DNA from: Numenius arquata
Lineage: Eukaryota > Chordata > Aves > Charadriiformes > Scolopacidae
Assembly: GCF_964106895.1 (NCBI RefSeq)
Contig: NC_133580.1
Location: forward strand, 22,828,565-22,892,564
Reading direction: 5' to 3'
DNA length: 64,000 bases
Shown: positions 34,706 to 47,249 of the stretch, piece after piece
How positions within the stretch are numbered: the stretch's first letter is position 1
How the letters are laid out: every line of letters begins with the position of its first letter
Translations under genes and position numbers: made by a program
Notes under the pieces: generated by a model
Told to the model about the DNA's origin: nothing
The model's database searches: none
What the model saw: the letters and a program-made list of their open reading frames with translations, nothing else

Positions 34706-37700
34706 CTATGAGATTGTGACCTTGAAAAACTGTGAACCTTGGTGAGTGTAGCCGAGAGGGACAAAGCATTTCCAACCTCCAAACAACGGTACGCTTGTGC
34801 AGGCCTCATTACACGCTGGCTATTTTGATTGCCAGACCCGCAATTGAACCTCCTGGCGCAGGAACATTGCAGGGATCTCCTGTGCTATTTAGGGTTATGT
34901 CTCTTGCGAGAGAGCAGATAGCATGATCTGCCTCTGGGAAGTGATGCTTGGCACAGCCCTTCCCGGGGAGCTTGCTGCAGCCCTCTCAGGCTCCCCCCCA
35001 GCACCCCACAGCCAAGCGCTGGCAAGGCCATCCCCACACGGCTCCCGTGCACCGCCCCACGGGGTCTACAGGGTGTCTTGATGCTACGTCATTGTGTGGC
35101 TTAATACATAGTCCTAGAGGAGCTCACATGGTGACATCTTTATCTCGAAAGTAGCAGCCGCTGGTGTGTGCTATTTGCAGCTTCACAGGCTTGTTTCGAG
35201 CATCTCTCCCGCTGTTTCTCGAGTCGATGCCCCAGATGAACTCATCCCAAAGGAAAAACCAACGATGCCTGAGGTGAGCACACAGGAACGTGTCTGGAGC
35301 AGGGAAGTAGCCCGTTGGTCTGTCCTGACTCCATCTCAAAACCAGCTGGGAGACAGGACCCCAGCCACATCCAGCAGCCCCCCCAGCTTTGGACGGGCAG
35401 GGATTGTCCTCATTTGGGATGGGATAGCGCCAGGTTCAGTGCCAGAACACCCTCCCCCATGCATGGTCTTCTCCCCTCAGAGATGCACTATTATAAACTC
35501 CTGTAAATCAGGGTCGGAAATTACCACTGTGGTTTCTCAATAATCCCGAGTCCTGCTGGACAGCTCACGCAGCTCCTGGTTGAAATTCCTGTTTTAAAAC
35601 CCTTTTTGTGACTCCCCCATGAATGTAACTCAATTTTGTAGCTGTACACCCCAGCGCAGCATGGCCCGCCAAGCCGGCAGAGGCTCTTTCACTTTAATGA
35701 CAGCCATCTGCAGGTTGCTATAACTTAGCAATGTTCCCAGCTATGATTTATGGAGGGTGCTTAGCTTTACGGTGTAATCTTTACTATTTTACAGGGTTCC
35801 CTTTTTTCTCAGTTAAATGTTGTTTTCTGAATAATTCAAAGCTGCCAGTAGGTTTACAGAGGAGAAAACTGGAATGAATGTCTCCTTGCTTTTATTTACT
35901 CCTGTTTGAATACTGTGTCTCTGCATCCATTTTGGAGATTTACAACGGTATTAAGTTTGCTTCCCTCATCCTCATTTTACAGATTTCTGCTGCAATCATT
36001 TTGAAAGCCAGAAAGCTGACAGGAAAATTAGGAAATTAGATAGCACATTCCTATTCGCTCCAGTGCCCTGATGAAGAAGGTGAGAAGAAAAGGAAACTGA
36101 AGGCGTAATAAATAAAACTATACGCCCTGGAGTCCCCTCATCAGTCCTGGCACCTCCTCTGGGCATCCCATCACAAACCAACCCCCCAGCTCTGCTCTGA
36201 CACCAGGAAGGCTGGACTGTACAGCGGCAGCAGGAGGCTCCTCTGGTGGCTGTTGAGGCAGCAGTGGTCCAAATGCCAAGTTCTCAGGCTAATTGTTTAT
36301 CTCATTTTAATTGCTCATGGTGGCCTGTGGCGTGGTGGCTCTCTGCGTTCACTTTACCTCAGCCAAGTGTTCAAGTTTATTGAAAATAACCACCATAGAA
36401 AGAGAAAAGTGATGGTGGTGGCCCCAAGATCTGGGGGTGGTGATGGGGTGGGATCCCTGCGCGGCTTACCATGAAAAACCATCTCTCTCACCCGACTCTC
36501 CGTGACCCCACCTCTGAGGGCAGAGGAGCCTCATAAGCATGATGAGCTGGACTTGTCGCCACTCCAAACACCAGGAGAGCTGCAGATGCTGCTGGAGGAA
36601 AGGGTGGTTTTGCTTTTGCCTGAGCCTCAGTGGCAAACCGTTGCTGTGTGGGGAGGACACCGGGCACAGACCCTCCTGCCCCTCACTGCACTCAGGGAGT
36701 TGCACCTACTTGCTCCAGCACCAACAGCTCACCAAAAAAAAACCAACCCTTCAAATCGTTCACATCACTGTATGGAACAAACTCAAGCCTGTCAAATCAA
36801 AACCAGTGTGCTGGGACTTGCAAAGGAGCTGCTCACCTGGTGATTGGCCAGGGCTGGTCACCTCCTGGGAACTGGTACCACCTGCAGCCAGCGGCAACCT
36901 CACCCTGTCACAATGTTATCTATTTCATCACACTTCTTCCCATCTTGGATTACAAAGATGGGTGTTTTGTACAGTTTATCCTGCTCCTGTTTCCAATGGT
37001 GTGTTGTCTAAGGAAAGGGTTTTTCTCGCTCCTTTTACCACTGATTTTCCACCGGCCTTTAAAATCTAACTCATCCTCTTTGAGTGATACATTAGCCTTG
37101 ATTCCGGTTAAGAACAGATATATCCGTTTAAACAGAGAGAATATCCAGTCCATCTTTCCTGCTCTTTATGGAAGCACCTGTGAAAAAGGAGCAACAGAAC
37201 ACAGTGAAATGTTGAAATTGCCCCGGGAGTGAAATTCTGAAACTGTGTCCTACAAAACCCACCATTTCCATTTAGCCCAATAAGTTAGAAAGAGATTCAA
37301 ACATAAAGTATCACTTTGCCTTCACAGACAACCTTTATGCAACATAAAATAAAACTTTATATTAATATATGACATGATATACAAATAAAATCAAAAACAA
37401 TTTTTCACTGTACATATTCTTGAAATTTGTGTATTTTTAAACTTTAAAATGTGTGTTTAAAACCCATTTTAATTATAAATTATTCTCATTGTCTGACTTA
37501 TACTTTGATTTGACACCAGATGTTCTGATAGGCAACAGGGGATTTTTCTAAAGCTGTAGGTACCTTGGATATAAAATATAAAGATGAAAATGGAGGAAAA
37601 AAAATGCAATATAAATAGAGCAACAACAAAGTAAAGAAAAATCCTAGGGGCTGCTGGCTGCAGTGCGTGGGCCCAGCTCTCCCAGGGAGCCAGCTAGCTG

Positions 37701-37959
37701 GGCAGCAGGCAAGGAGGCCGGGCAGATGTCTGGCGTCTGCTGAAGGCTTTGATGGCATTGACATGTTCCCACAGAGCATCTTGATACCATCGAATCAGCA
37801 TTTTCCAACAGAAAGTGGCTTCGGAAAACTATTCTGCTGGAAAATTGTTGACCCGCTCTACTGGCGGCTGATCACTCAGCGCTACAGCTGAGTGTCGCAC
37901 TTAAAAATAAATTAATAAATAAAAAAACGAGCCCTCTTCTCCCCATACTAGGAGTTTGG
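34706..37959. other. Unique non-coding stretch
   Basis: No gene is recognised. The part around 36466-36705 is GC-richer, and both strands read open with possible splice sites (minus-strand acceptor GTCCTCCCCACACAG at about 36645). The frames conflict, so nothing is called. The part from 37330 to 37490 is extremely AT-rich with several AATAAA strings. No transcript end can be inferred. Confidence 0.42.
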
Positions 37960-38790
37960 CACTCTCCCTCTTGCATTGCATGCAACGCTCATCCCTATTC
38001 ACCTTCACATCACTCACAATGGCATGGATCTCTTCCCTTTCCCCTTCAAACATGACCTTTCCAAGCAAGAGCCCTAAGCTTTCCTATCGCAGAAGCTGGT
38101 GCCTATGTCTGATGAGATTTGTTGCCTTCCTTGCATCTTCTCTTCTTCTGCTGCAGCCTTTCTGCACGGGATGACCAGACCTGCACACAGGGTCAGGGGT
38201 GTAGGTGTGCAAGGATTTCACCTTTGCATTTTCACATTGGCTCCTCATTCTTGGAGCCTTCCTCCACCCTCCCCGAGGCAAGGAGGATGGTGCCAGCCTT
38301 TGGAGAGGAGCAGCCGCAACGGAACCAGCACATTTTTTCTCGCTTAAGTGTAAGAGCTAATTCAAAGCCCATCATTCTCTATGTGTAGGTAGACCTGCTT
38401 TAACAAGGGCATTAATTTGCCCTTACTGGCACAGAATTTCACCTGCTGGTATATATCACCCAGACGCTTTTTTCTCTAAGATCCTTCTGCAAGGTCTGGC
38501 TAGCCTGTGGAAATCGGTGTCACCCACAGACTTCGCTACCTCACCACTCACCTCTTTTTTGCAGATCATTTCGGAATATGCTGACAGTGCCCAGCACAGG
38601 TACCCGCAGGATTTCTACTCTAATTTCCACCCACTATAAAATCTGAGAGAGGACTTTATTCCTAACCAAGTTTCCTATCCATTACCAGTCCCTAGAAGAT
38701 TAATTTTGTGAAAGTCTAGTCCTGTTAAGTCGTTTTGGTGATTCTCTTCTGGTGTTCAACTCCGCTGGCTTGCTTTCTGGTTCATTTCCA
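37960..38790 (-). mobile_element. Ancient CR1 body
   Basis: The minus-orientation order of turtle/crocodilian-type CR1 is clear. GATTTGTTGCCTTCCTTGC, GATGACCAGACCTGCACACA, TAAGAGCTAATTCAAAGCCC, CATCATTCTCTATGTGTAGG, ATCACCCAGACGC, AGATCCTTCTGCAAGGTCTG, GACTTCGCTACCTCACCACT and TTGCAGATCATTTCGGAATATG follow each other as in the RT domain. Many substitutions and indels remain. No frame survives. The upstream limit is uncertain, and the confident core is about 38075-38720. Confidence 0.68.
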
Positions 38791-38842
38791 TGCTTTTGGT
38801 AAGCACCAAATGAGGAATCTCTGCTTGTAGGTAGCATTAAGG

Positions 38843-38892
38843 CAACATTTCTTTTTTCTTTTTCTTTTTTTTTAATTTTTTAATTTAATTCT
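38843..38892. repeat. T-rich low-complexity tract
   Basis: A pyrimidine then T/A tract (CATTTCTTTTTTCTTTTTCT and following) about 50 bases long at the edge of the ancient CR1. Confidence 0.7.
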
Positions 38893-41128
38893 TTCTGATT
38901 TCTTCAGTTCCATCATTTTCCTCTAGCTTCTTCTATTAAAATTAAATATAGCTGTGGTACGATATTTTTTCCGTAGGGATGCTGAATTTGATGACAGTCA
39001 CTACTAGAGAAGCTCATCAGTATTTACATCTTGAATGAGGTCTTCAGGAGTAAATCAAGAGCTGCTTTTCCTTACCCGGACTCCCTAATTGTTTCCAAAA
39101 AAAAAGACCACTTACGGAAAAAGACCACTTCTGGTGTTTCCCAACCTGGCCTGTGTGTCATCACCCCCCATGTGACACAACCAGCTCTTTTATGGGGAAA
39201 ACTGAAGTCTCCTTTATTAGCAAGGGAATACTTCCTTGCATGAACTTTATAGGATGTACAAGATATTCAGAAAAGCCTTGGCACAAGGGAGGCAGGAAGG
39301 AGATTTAAAAGCTCCCATAAGGGGTGGTGTATCGGTCTCTGCAAACACAAACCCCAGGGTGCTGGGGAGGGCAGGCAGTGCTGTCCCGCGGGGGAGCCTG
39401 CAGCACACACCTCCCAGGAGGCGCAGGGGGGCGACTCCTTACACACCTCTCTGGAATTAGAACTGATTTGCGTAGAAACACATTGTCGATCCGTTTGGAT
39501 CACTGAACGGTGGCCTTACATTCTCCCCTGGCTGCTTGCGTGCTCCTCAGCAAAGATGGAGCTTTCTCCACTCAGAGTTTGGCTGCATCCAGAGCTCCCG
39601 CTTGTGGGCTGGGAGAGCTGGGGAAGGGGCTGCTGGCACTGGGAAGCATGCGATGAAATGCTATACAAATCCTTTCTAGTAAATCAGGTTTAATATTTTT
39701 ACGCTATTACAAGCCCCATTGAAACCAGTGCAAAAACTCTTAGTAAATCTGTCCCCTAGGTGCCTTATATCTGTATTTATTCTGTCTTTCGAAATTTATT
39801 CATTTACCCAGTTCAGTTTTTGCTTCTGGGTGTTAGTTTTTATCCAACATGATTTAATTTTATGCTGGGGATTGGGTTTAAAGCCTGCACCATGATATCT
39901 AAATAAGATCATTAAATGCTCTAAGTTTCTCTGTTTGCAAGTATAAATTCATCAGCATGGAAATAATGACATCTTAAACCTATTAAATTTAAACTATCTC
40001 TGTGCTCAAACCCAGAGCTCAGATATGCCAGCCAATGATAATCAAATGCCACCCGACCACTCAAAAATTCCAGGGAAGAGAAAATGAACTGGTTTGAGGA
40101 TGCCTGCAAGGCAAATCAGGCTGTCAAAATCCTATCATTCTTGGGAGGAATTTACATAGCTCATATTAAACTCACCAGAGCGACTGGCAACCTGGAGTAC
40201 TTAAATGCTGGGGGGGAGGCGGGATGCTGGTATTGCCTTAGCCAGGAGAGCCCTGCAAGAGAAGGAGGTGCAGGATGGGTGCCCGGGAAGATCGGGATGC
40301 CCAGGGGACTGCCGGAGCGCTGAGCTGGGCTGCGGCGAAGGGGAGAGGAGCAGCGTCCTGGGCTCCCAGCCTGCCGCTCAGGGTGGTGGCTGGGTGGATG
40401 GCCAGGGGAGAAAGGCAGAAATCCCTCTTGCTCGAGGAAAGCCCCTTGGCTTCCCACCCAGCAGGCTGCTTCTTCCCCGTGCATGGGGCTTTACCCTCCT
40501 CCCGTCCTGCAGCCTCACAGCGGGGCACTCTGCACATGCTTTTCTCCCACATTTCAGGGAGAGAGTGCTCTGCCTTTTTTCCATAAAGAGGACTGGAAGC
40601 TACCCCCAAATCCGCCCATTTTCTCCTTTCCCCGTGGCCCAGGAGCAGGTGAGCCCAGGGGGTGATGGAGCGCAGTGCCCGACGCGCACAGTCATCCTCG
40701 GGTTGCAACAAATTAAAGCAGAAGCAGCTGCCTCTCTCCGAATCCCGGTCCCCAGCCCCAGAGCACAACTGCACTGCAGGTTTCTTTTAAAAAGCCATCG
40801 CTTTTGTTTAACACTGGTTTGCAGCAGATAGACCCTGTCACTGCACCAAGTGTAAGGAACATTTATTCTCCTCTTGTTGACCTGACATATCGTAATGGCT
40901 TCTTTGAATACCTATCAAGTTACTGTGTACTTAGAAAGCTTTAATCTGTAGATTATTTACTCAATAGACTGTAACAGCTTCGCAAAATAGCTCGTAAAGG
41001 CTTCCAGCACTTATGGCCTATTGTGTCACAGGGAGTTTGTGTTAATTCCCCCACTAAATTTAACACAAAGCATCTAAGATAATACACAGTATTGTGCTGG
41101 CCTAATGAGAAGTGCCTTAACCCTCACT
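38893..41128. other. Unique stretch, partly GC-rich
   Basis: The segment from about 40210 to 40700 is GC-rich with scattered CpGs and long overlapping frames on both strands: 208 codons on plus at 40205-40831 and 178 on minus at 40238-40774. These are expected where GC is high and stops are rare. Neither resembles a protein I know. A weak CpG cluster lies at 40210-40400. Confidence 0.45.
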
Positions 41129-41215
41129 TTGTTGGCTTTTTGGTTTTTCTTTTTGCTTTGTTTGTTTGATTGGTTGGTTTGGGTTTTTGTTTGTTTTTTC
41201 TTTTTAAAGTCAATA
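41129..41215. repeat. T/G-rich low-complexity tract
   Basis: About 85 bases are almost purely T and G with TTTG and TTGG units (TTTGTTTGATTGGTTGGTTT in the middle). It reads as an open frame on both strands only because of composition. It may be a degraded (TTTG)n repeat. Confidence 0.7.
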
Positions 41216-43259
41216 TTGAGAACAGCGTTTGTTTTCCAAAAACAGCAAGAAAAAACAAGAAAACCCTCTCCTCCACCAACCAGAGACCTATATTGCATCC
41301 GCAGACTCCCCCTCCAATCTCACATTGCTCCAGCTCCCTCCAGTGCAGGCGCTCCTTCGGGTCCCTCCCCTTCCCAGGTGTGGATTTGCACGATGCCTGG
41401 AACAATTTTCTAATTCTTGAAACTTCTGTCCCGCTACCCAATGTGGCCAAAAGTGAGCAGAAGGCTCATAGACACTGGTGGCTGAGGGTAAAACATCCGT
41501 ATCCCGCTCTTGCCCAGCAATCACATTACTGACGTGCAAACTGACCTACTCGCCCACCTTCCTGAATTACCTGTCAGTGTAAGAGCTACGTTGCACCATG
41601 AGAAGTCGGAATAGAAAGGGAAATCTGTATATTCAAGACCCCATAAGGAATGTTTGATATGGGTTCTGGGTATTGCCTGTCTGGACGATGTCGTGTAAAT
41701 GCTGGCTGCAGCGTACATAGACTAAAAGGCTCTAATTTAGACATACTGGTGTTATAGCAATTACAGTAATGCCAGATGTGCAGAATACTGGCCATTCTCT
41801 GGGTAAATTGGAAAAGGAAAGGGAACCATGTGGATGCGATTTCTTAAAGGCAATTTTAATTTTCATTGTCTTTAAGATGTTAAGAATTTGAAGGACATTT
41901 CCTACCAGGTGAAAACAAATTTTATTTTGAGCCTAACTGCTCCAAATTGACTTGATTTCATTTAAAACCTAGCTAATTAATTAAAACCACTTGACAGTGC
42001 CCCTTTAATGTTAAACCAAAGAGCACACAGTTCTCCAGCTGAGCTGCTAAATGTTTATATCTTATTAGGAAGCTTCCCAAAGCTTGGAGAAAAGGATTTC
42101 CATTCAAGTTCTCACCCCATCTTTTAATTACACCTAAACAACTCACCTCATTATAATTGGACTACAAACTTTGCTCACGAGAGCATCCTGCAACATGCCT
42201 TTAGCAGGTACCAGCAACACCTACACCCGTGCTCATACTCACACATCTCTCTCCATTTTTCAGTGGAAATTCCTCAGCTGAAGACCTCAGAAGAAGTCGC
42301 TCTGCTCCATTTCTGGCACAGTGAGCACTTCGGAATTAATTGCAAATATGAAATAAATACACTGTGCAGGCACGCATTCGAACCAGGTTATAATTAAGCA
42401 ATATGGAGATCTGCACCCAGTAATCAATAAGCTCGGGGAACTCGCGAGTCTTTGGGGCTGTGGATGGCGTGGGGAAAGGGTGCCAGTGTCTCTCCCCCGT
42501 GGGGTGTTTCACCATATGCTCCCCGTCCATATTTGCCACCCATAGTAGTTTTGCCTGCTGGTACACCCGCCGAGGTCGCCTCTTCCAGCCCCCTTCCCTG
42601 TCTGCCGGTTCCTGCCTCTCCGCCAGCGCTTTCCCCATCCCACTCCAGACTCACCCCACGCCTGCACCCCCTGCAGCTCACCCCCAGGGACTTCCACGGG
42701 GAGAGAGGGACCCCGAGGGCCAGGGGTGGGATGCAAGTTCTCCTGCTCTGTTAGGCAAGGGTGGGGATGGACTTTGAGTATCTCCCATGGTATTTTTCCA
42801 CAGTAACTGATTCCTCCCAGCTTGCAGTCACGCGCAGCAGAAATAACATCGAACTCAGTCTTCAGGCGTCGTCAGACCGGGCCTCCCTTCTTAACTCAAC
42901 CTGGGGGCTGGGGTGATAATTTGCCTGTGCTTAAGGAGTAATTTTTGAAAACATAAACAACATCCTGCCACATGCTGGCCTTTTTCTGTTTACTGGGTTT
43001 GATTTCACGCCTGAAAAAAAGCCCTGTTGCAACAATATTCTGCAAGAAAGCATTGGGCCGAGCCAGCGAAATCATTAATGCCAACTCAGGAGTCCTAATT
43101 ACACCAAATGATTTACAAGCTAAAATAGTCTGGCCCAGTTATTAGCAAGCACCATACCCATCAGAGCTTGGCATGGCAGCACAGAGGGAAGGCTGCATGA
43201 GAGACGCTGTTCTCAACCCTCTCCCTTTCCCTATTGCTTTTCTAAACAGCTCCATTAGG
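41216..43259. other. Unique stretch with an AT-rich CNE-like part
   Basis: From about 41840 to 42170 the sequence is AT-rich and non-repetitive, with homeodomain-type cores (CCTAGCTAATTAATTAAAAC near 41970). From 42440 to 42720 it is GC-rich with overlapping frames and no family match. No gene is supported. Confidence 0.42.
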
Positions 43260-43545
43260 ATTTACACTGTCGATGTGGGGTTATTCCCTATACATCTATT
43301 TCTTGCTCAAATGTATAGAAATTAATTTTCTGGTCATAATTTCAGTACCTCTGGGACATTAGAAGGCTGGAAGTAAAAATAGAACATCATTACAGTGTCA
43401 GGTAATGCGGATGAGTGTGACTAATAACCTGAGTGTCATTGATTTAATAATCTAATAACGTCTCTGCACACTCAGCGCTCAGACTCACCGATTGCAGATA
43501 AAGATTTAAACCCGGCTGCGGCCTCAGATTAGAATCAACAGCTTG
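43260..43545. other. AT-rich CNE-like block
   Basis: The block includes AAATTAATTTTCTGGTCATA, TGACTAATAACCTGAGTG and GATTTAATAATCTAATAACG within 200 bases and has no repeat signature. It resembles enhancer-type conserved sequence in composition only. Confidence 0.3.
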
Positions 43546-45219
43546 GCTTTAGGGATCAAAACTGATGATAAGCAAGCCGTGGCTGGTATCCAAAAAATAA
43601 AGCAGGCGAAGGAGCCGGCTGGTATCTCAGCTCACGCGGCAAAGGAGGATAGTTTTCCATTCCCTGGGGTGACAGCAGCAGGAGGTCACAGATCTCCTTT
43701 GGAGATGTTTCTCCAGCTCAAAGAGAAATAGTCACCAGGTAGCAAAGGTCTGGCAGCTTCCAAATAGCTGCTGGTCTGCCAACAGCTCGGCCTGAAATGC
43801 TGGTCTAAAATGCAAAGGAAAAATGTATTGAAGTCAGATCCAACACTAACCTGGAGAGGTCTGATCCACAGCTTTGAAATGGGAGGGAAGGTGAAGCTGG
43901 AGGGCTTTGAATAGGGACACAAATCTCCTGATTTGAGATAATCTGGGTTATTCATTTGGGGAAAAGATGCCACAACAGCCCTCAAACTCATTGCAGAAAT
44001 CTGCCAGGGAAAGACCTTCAGACCTCCGTCCCCTTAAAGCTTCCCTTTAACCAGTCCCATCCATCACCCCCACTTTTGGGAGCACAGCCCCCTCCAAGCA
44101 GTGATGCTGGGTCTGGCCACACCATGCCACCATCAGATGGGCGGTGAAGGTGTTGCTTCCCGCTGGCAGCCCCAGGGCGAGCTGGGAGATGGTTCTCACC
44201 CACAGGGAGTGAAACCACACAGAGATGCCTGCTAATGAGACATGACACCAGGTTTATTATAAATGGGTTGGAACAGGGAACTATCGAACTCCTCAAAATG
44301 CCTGTGAAAATCCCATTCCCCAGCAAGGCACCTCCAAGCTTGGCCAGTTGGGCTCCATATGCTTTATTATTAATGCAGAAAAATTTGCCTCCACCTGGAA
44401 CTGCACTGGCACCACGGAAGGCAAATACACTTTAGGCAAAAAACCTTTGACTGTGGGAGCTTCAAGCCCCTTTTGGGGGAAGTTTCCTGCAAATAATTCA
44501 ACTTTTTTCCAGACCACGCTCTGAAGGCCACATCAGTCTTCTCCAGCACTACTTCATCTCAAGCATATTTACTTGTTTCCGATTAACTTCACCCAGATAA
44601 CAGGAAAACTCCCCAGGGAGTTGCCATAGAAACACCCAGTGGAGACAAGGCGAGATTAGGGCAGCAGAGCCCAAAGATACCGTTAAGATTAAGAGAGATT
44701 TAGATCCTGCTCTGTAAGTATCATTCCACTGGAAAAGGAGCAAAAATAGGAGTTAAAATGGGAAATGTCCTGGTGGTTAGTGATGGAGCAGCCGGCTGGA
44801 GCAGCTGCTCTGCTCCCCCAGGGAGATTCACCTCCACTAAGAAGCGGAACAGCCTTTCCAACCTCTCCAAAGGTTTCCAACCCCAGCGAATCTCTGCTGA
44901 ATCTCAATAGGACACGTGAGTCCCATCTGCAGAGAGAGGCTTAGAACGTACCCGTCTCTTTTCCAGTGCCTGGCAACATCAATAACCCTTTAAGCAAAGC
45001 AGTTCCCTTCTTCATAATGGACTGAGAAGGATAGGATTAAATGCCAGAAGGAAATACAACAAGAAGTCAAGGAGATACCTACCATTAGCAGATGTTTTGA
45101 GTGTTGGGTAGTCTTGTTTCAGGCAATTTACCAGCACTTTTGTCCAAGCCACTCATTCAACAAAACACTATTATGAAAATAGATGTTGTCAGAAGCACTT
45201 TTTGATATATAAAACACTC
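43546..45219. other. Unique stretch
   Basis: No gene or repeat is recognised. Minus-strand frames at 43686-43991 and 44293-44517 have no supporting splice pair. Confidence 0.45.
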
Positions 45220-45234
45220 TTTTTTTTTTTTTTT
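45220..45234. repeat. Poly-T run
   Basis: Fifteen consecutive T residues. No retroposon body adjoins it. Confidence 0.8.
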
Positions 45235-46199
45235 GCTATTCAATAGTGCACTCATCTCCATTTTTCTATTAATTTCTATTAAATTTCCTAGAGTTCGAGC
45301 AGAAAGACCCAACAATAAGAAACCGGTGTCCTGGTCTTCTGCATAAGCCAAATTTTTCTAGCAGTTACTATGCTTCTTCCTATTTGATGCTCAAACACAC
45401 AAATAATTAGGGTCATCAGAAATGATTTGTCCTAAACCGTGAAATAGCAGGGGATTCATCAACTGTATTGATTTTTCATGTGTGTGTCTGTGTAGCAACT
45501 TTGGCAATTAGTTGTTGAACAAACCGCTGTTTCATTCCTGTGAACATAATTTTAGTTGCGGAGTTTTCTATATTCTATTCTATTTCTCTTTATTCTAACA
45601 GCAAGCTTTCCTTTGGACTATTTTTCCTCACGTAGATTGTCAGCCTTGGTCTGCAGGCGTATTTCTTTTACAGCCAGCAGGTGGTTAATTGACACGTACC
45701 CAATGAGTCGAAGGTGGAACTGATGGGGGAGCCTAAGGAAAACGGGATCTTCATCAGGGATGGATGTGTGCCTGCTTGGCAGCTCGAGGACAGAGAGCTA
45801 AAAACATACGCAAACTCAGAAATCTCCCAAAGCGAGGAAAAAAGAACCAATTGGCGCACATCAAAAATCTCAAAGAAATTTGGAAGGAAAAAATAAAAAA
45901 ATTAAAAAAAAAGAGAAGAACACCCTCATTTTCTAGAGAAGGCACATAGTATAGCCAAAAGGCCACCTCTCTCACTCTAATTGTAAGCCAGGAGGCAGGC
46001 TGGGCTGGGTGGAATCCATTGGGGGTTTTGTGAGTACATTTATCTTAATTGCATTCGTGCGGTTGTGGGGTTATTTGATTTGATCTAGAGATAACTGATG
46101 TCTGATTTTTATGTGCATTTCTGATGGGTTTGAAGGACGCCCTGAGCAGGGACTGGATTGTACCGAAGTGCAGAGCAGTGGAAAATGTTCTTAATGCCA
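45235..46199. other. Unique stretch with A-rich tract
   Basis: An A-rich tract lies at 45885-45922. The lysine-rich frames over it are compositional. No gene is recognised. Confidence 0.45.
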
Positions 46200-46740
46200 G
46201 AACAGAGTCAGGTATTTAATCTCCTAAAGAAACAGGCTAATTCTGTGTGTAACAACTTATCATGTAAACTTGTAGTCAGAGTAGATGATATCAATTTCTG
46301 TGGTTTATGAGCACCAGAGAGACGATTCATAAAAGGAAGAATAATATGATTAATATTAATGTAAAATACCATAGGAAGCATAACTTTTAAGTTTCATTTT
46401 TCCAGTATTGGGAGTTCTAAAACTAGTTAGAATAAAATAATCTCAGAATATATTGCTTTTTTACTGTAACTACACACAGAGAAATTAATGCTACTAAAAA
46501 CGAGTATTTTCCTGAAAAACAAAATCATAATTTATAACCAACCAGCTTCATCACCCAAGCAAACACTCCACCGAATCAGTCAGCTGCTCCTGGTTCATTA
46601 CTTGGTGTGCTATGCCCTATGCAATAAACACAACAAATGAAATATGGAATTACACTAACCACCAAATCATTACTAATTGGTAATCCCCAGCACAGCAAGA
46701 TTCAAGGAATAAATATTGCTTTGATTAGCTTCCTGCAAAG
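46200..46740. other. AT-rich CNE-like block
   Basis: This is non-repetitive AT-rich sequence with closely spaced ATTA/TAAT cores (ATGATTAATATTAATGTAAA near 46345, and AAATCATTACTAATTGGTAA near 46664). No open frame, LINE or LTR signature is present. It is a candidate regulatory block, untested for conservation. Confidence 0.32.
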
Positions 46741-46913
46741 TTATCCCTGGACACTGTTTCAGTGCTGAACCCTCCCTGCCAGGGAGGAGCAGGAGCTTGG
46801 GGTTGTCCTGGTGTCCCTTCCTGCTCAGTGAGGGCACTGGGACCGCTCTTCCCGTTCATCACATCTCATCTGCCCTGGATGTTATCATTCCATGCTATAT
46901 GTATTCATTTAAT

Positions 46914-47249
46914 AGGATCATAGAATCATAGAATGGTTAGAGTTGGAAAGGACCTTAAAGATCATCCAGTGCCACCCCCTGCCCTGGGCAGGGACACCTC
47001 CCACCAGATCAGGTTGCTCAAAGCCCCGTCCAACCTGGCCTTGAACCCCTCCAAGGATGGGGCAGCCACAGCTTCTCTGGGAAATCTGTTTCAGTGTCTC
47101 ACCACCCTCACAGCAAAGAATTTCTTTCTAGTGTCTAATCTAAAATTCCTCTCTTTCAATTTAAAACCATTACCCCTCGTCCCATCACTACACTTCCTCA
47201 TAAAGAGTCCCTCCCCATCTCTTCTGTAGGCCCCCTTCAGGTACTGGAA
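46914..47249 (-). mobile_element. CR1 LINE, about 0.34 kb 3' portion
   Basis: It starts AGGATCATAGAATCATAGAA and continues GTTAGAGTTGGAAAGGACC, TGCCCTGGGCAGGGACACCT, CAACCTGGCCTTGAACCCC and CAGCTTCTCTGGGAAATCTG, into TCTTTCAATTTAAAACCATT. It is the same subfamily as 5514 and 23593 and is the longest copy of it here. It ends near GTAGGCCCCCTTCAGGTACT. Confidence 0.94.

Noticed and set aside
36466..36705. Minus-strand exon after GTCCTCCCCACACAG
   Set aside because: Acceptor is strong, but the frame choice is ambiguous, the plus strand is equally open and the peptide is low-quality. Left as background.
37330..37490. A 3' UTR with AATAAA signals
   Set aside because: AATAAA strings are expected in sequence this AT-rich. 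No coding frame precedes them.
42137..42195. Minus-strand 44-nt exon ending ATGAG|GTGAGTT
   Set aside because: Only 14 codons, weak acceptor, in an AT-rich block better explained as non-coding.
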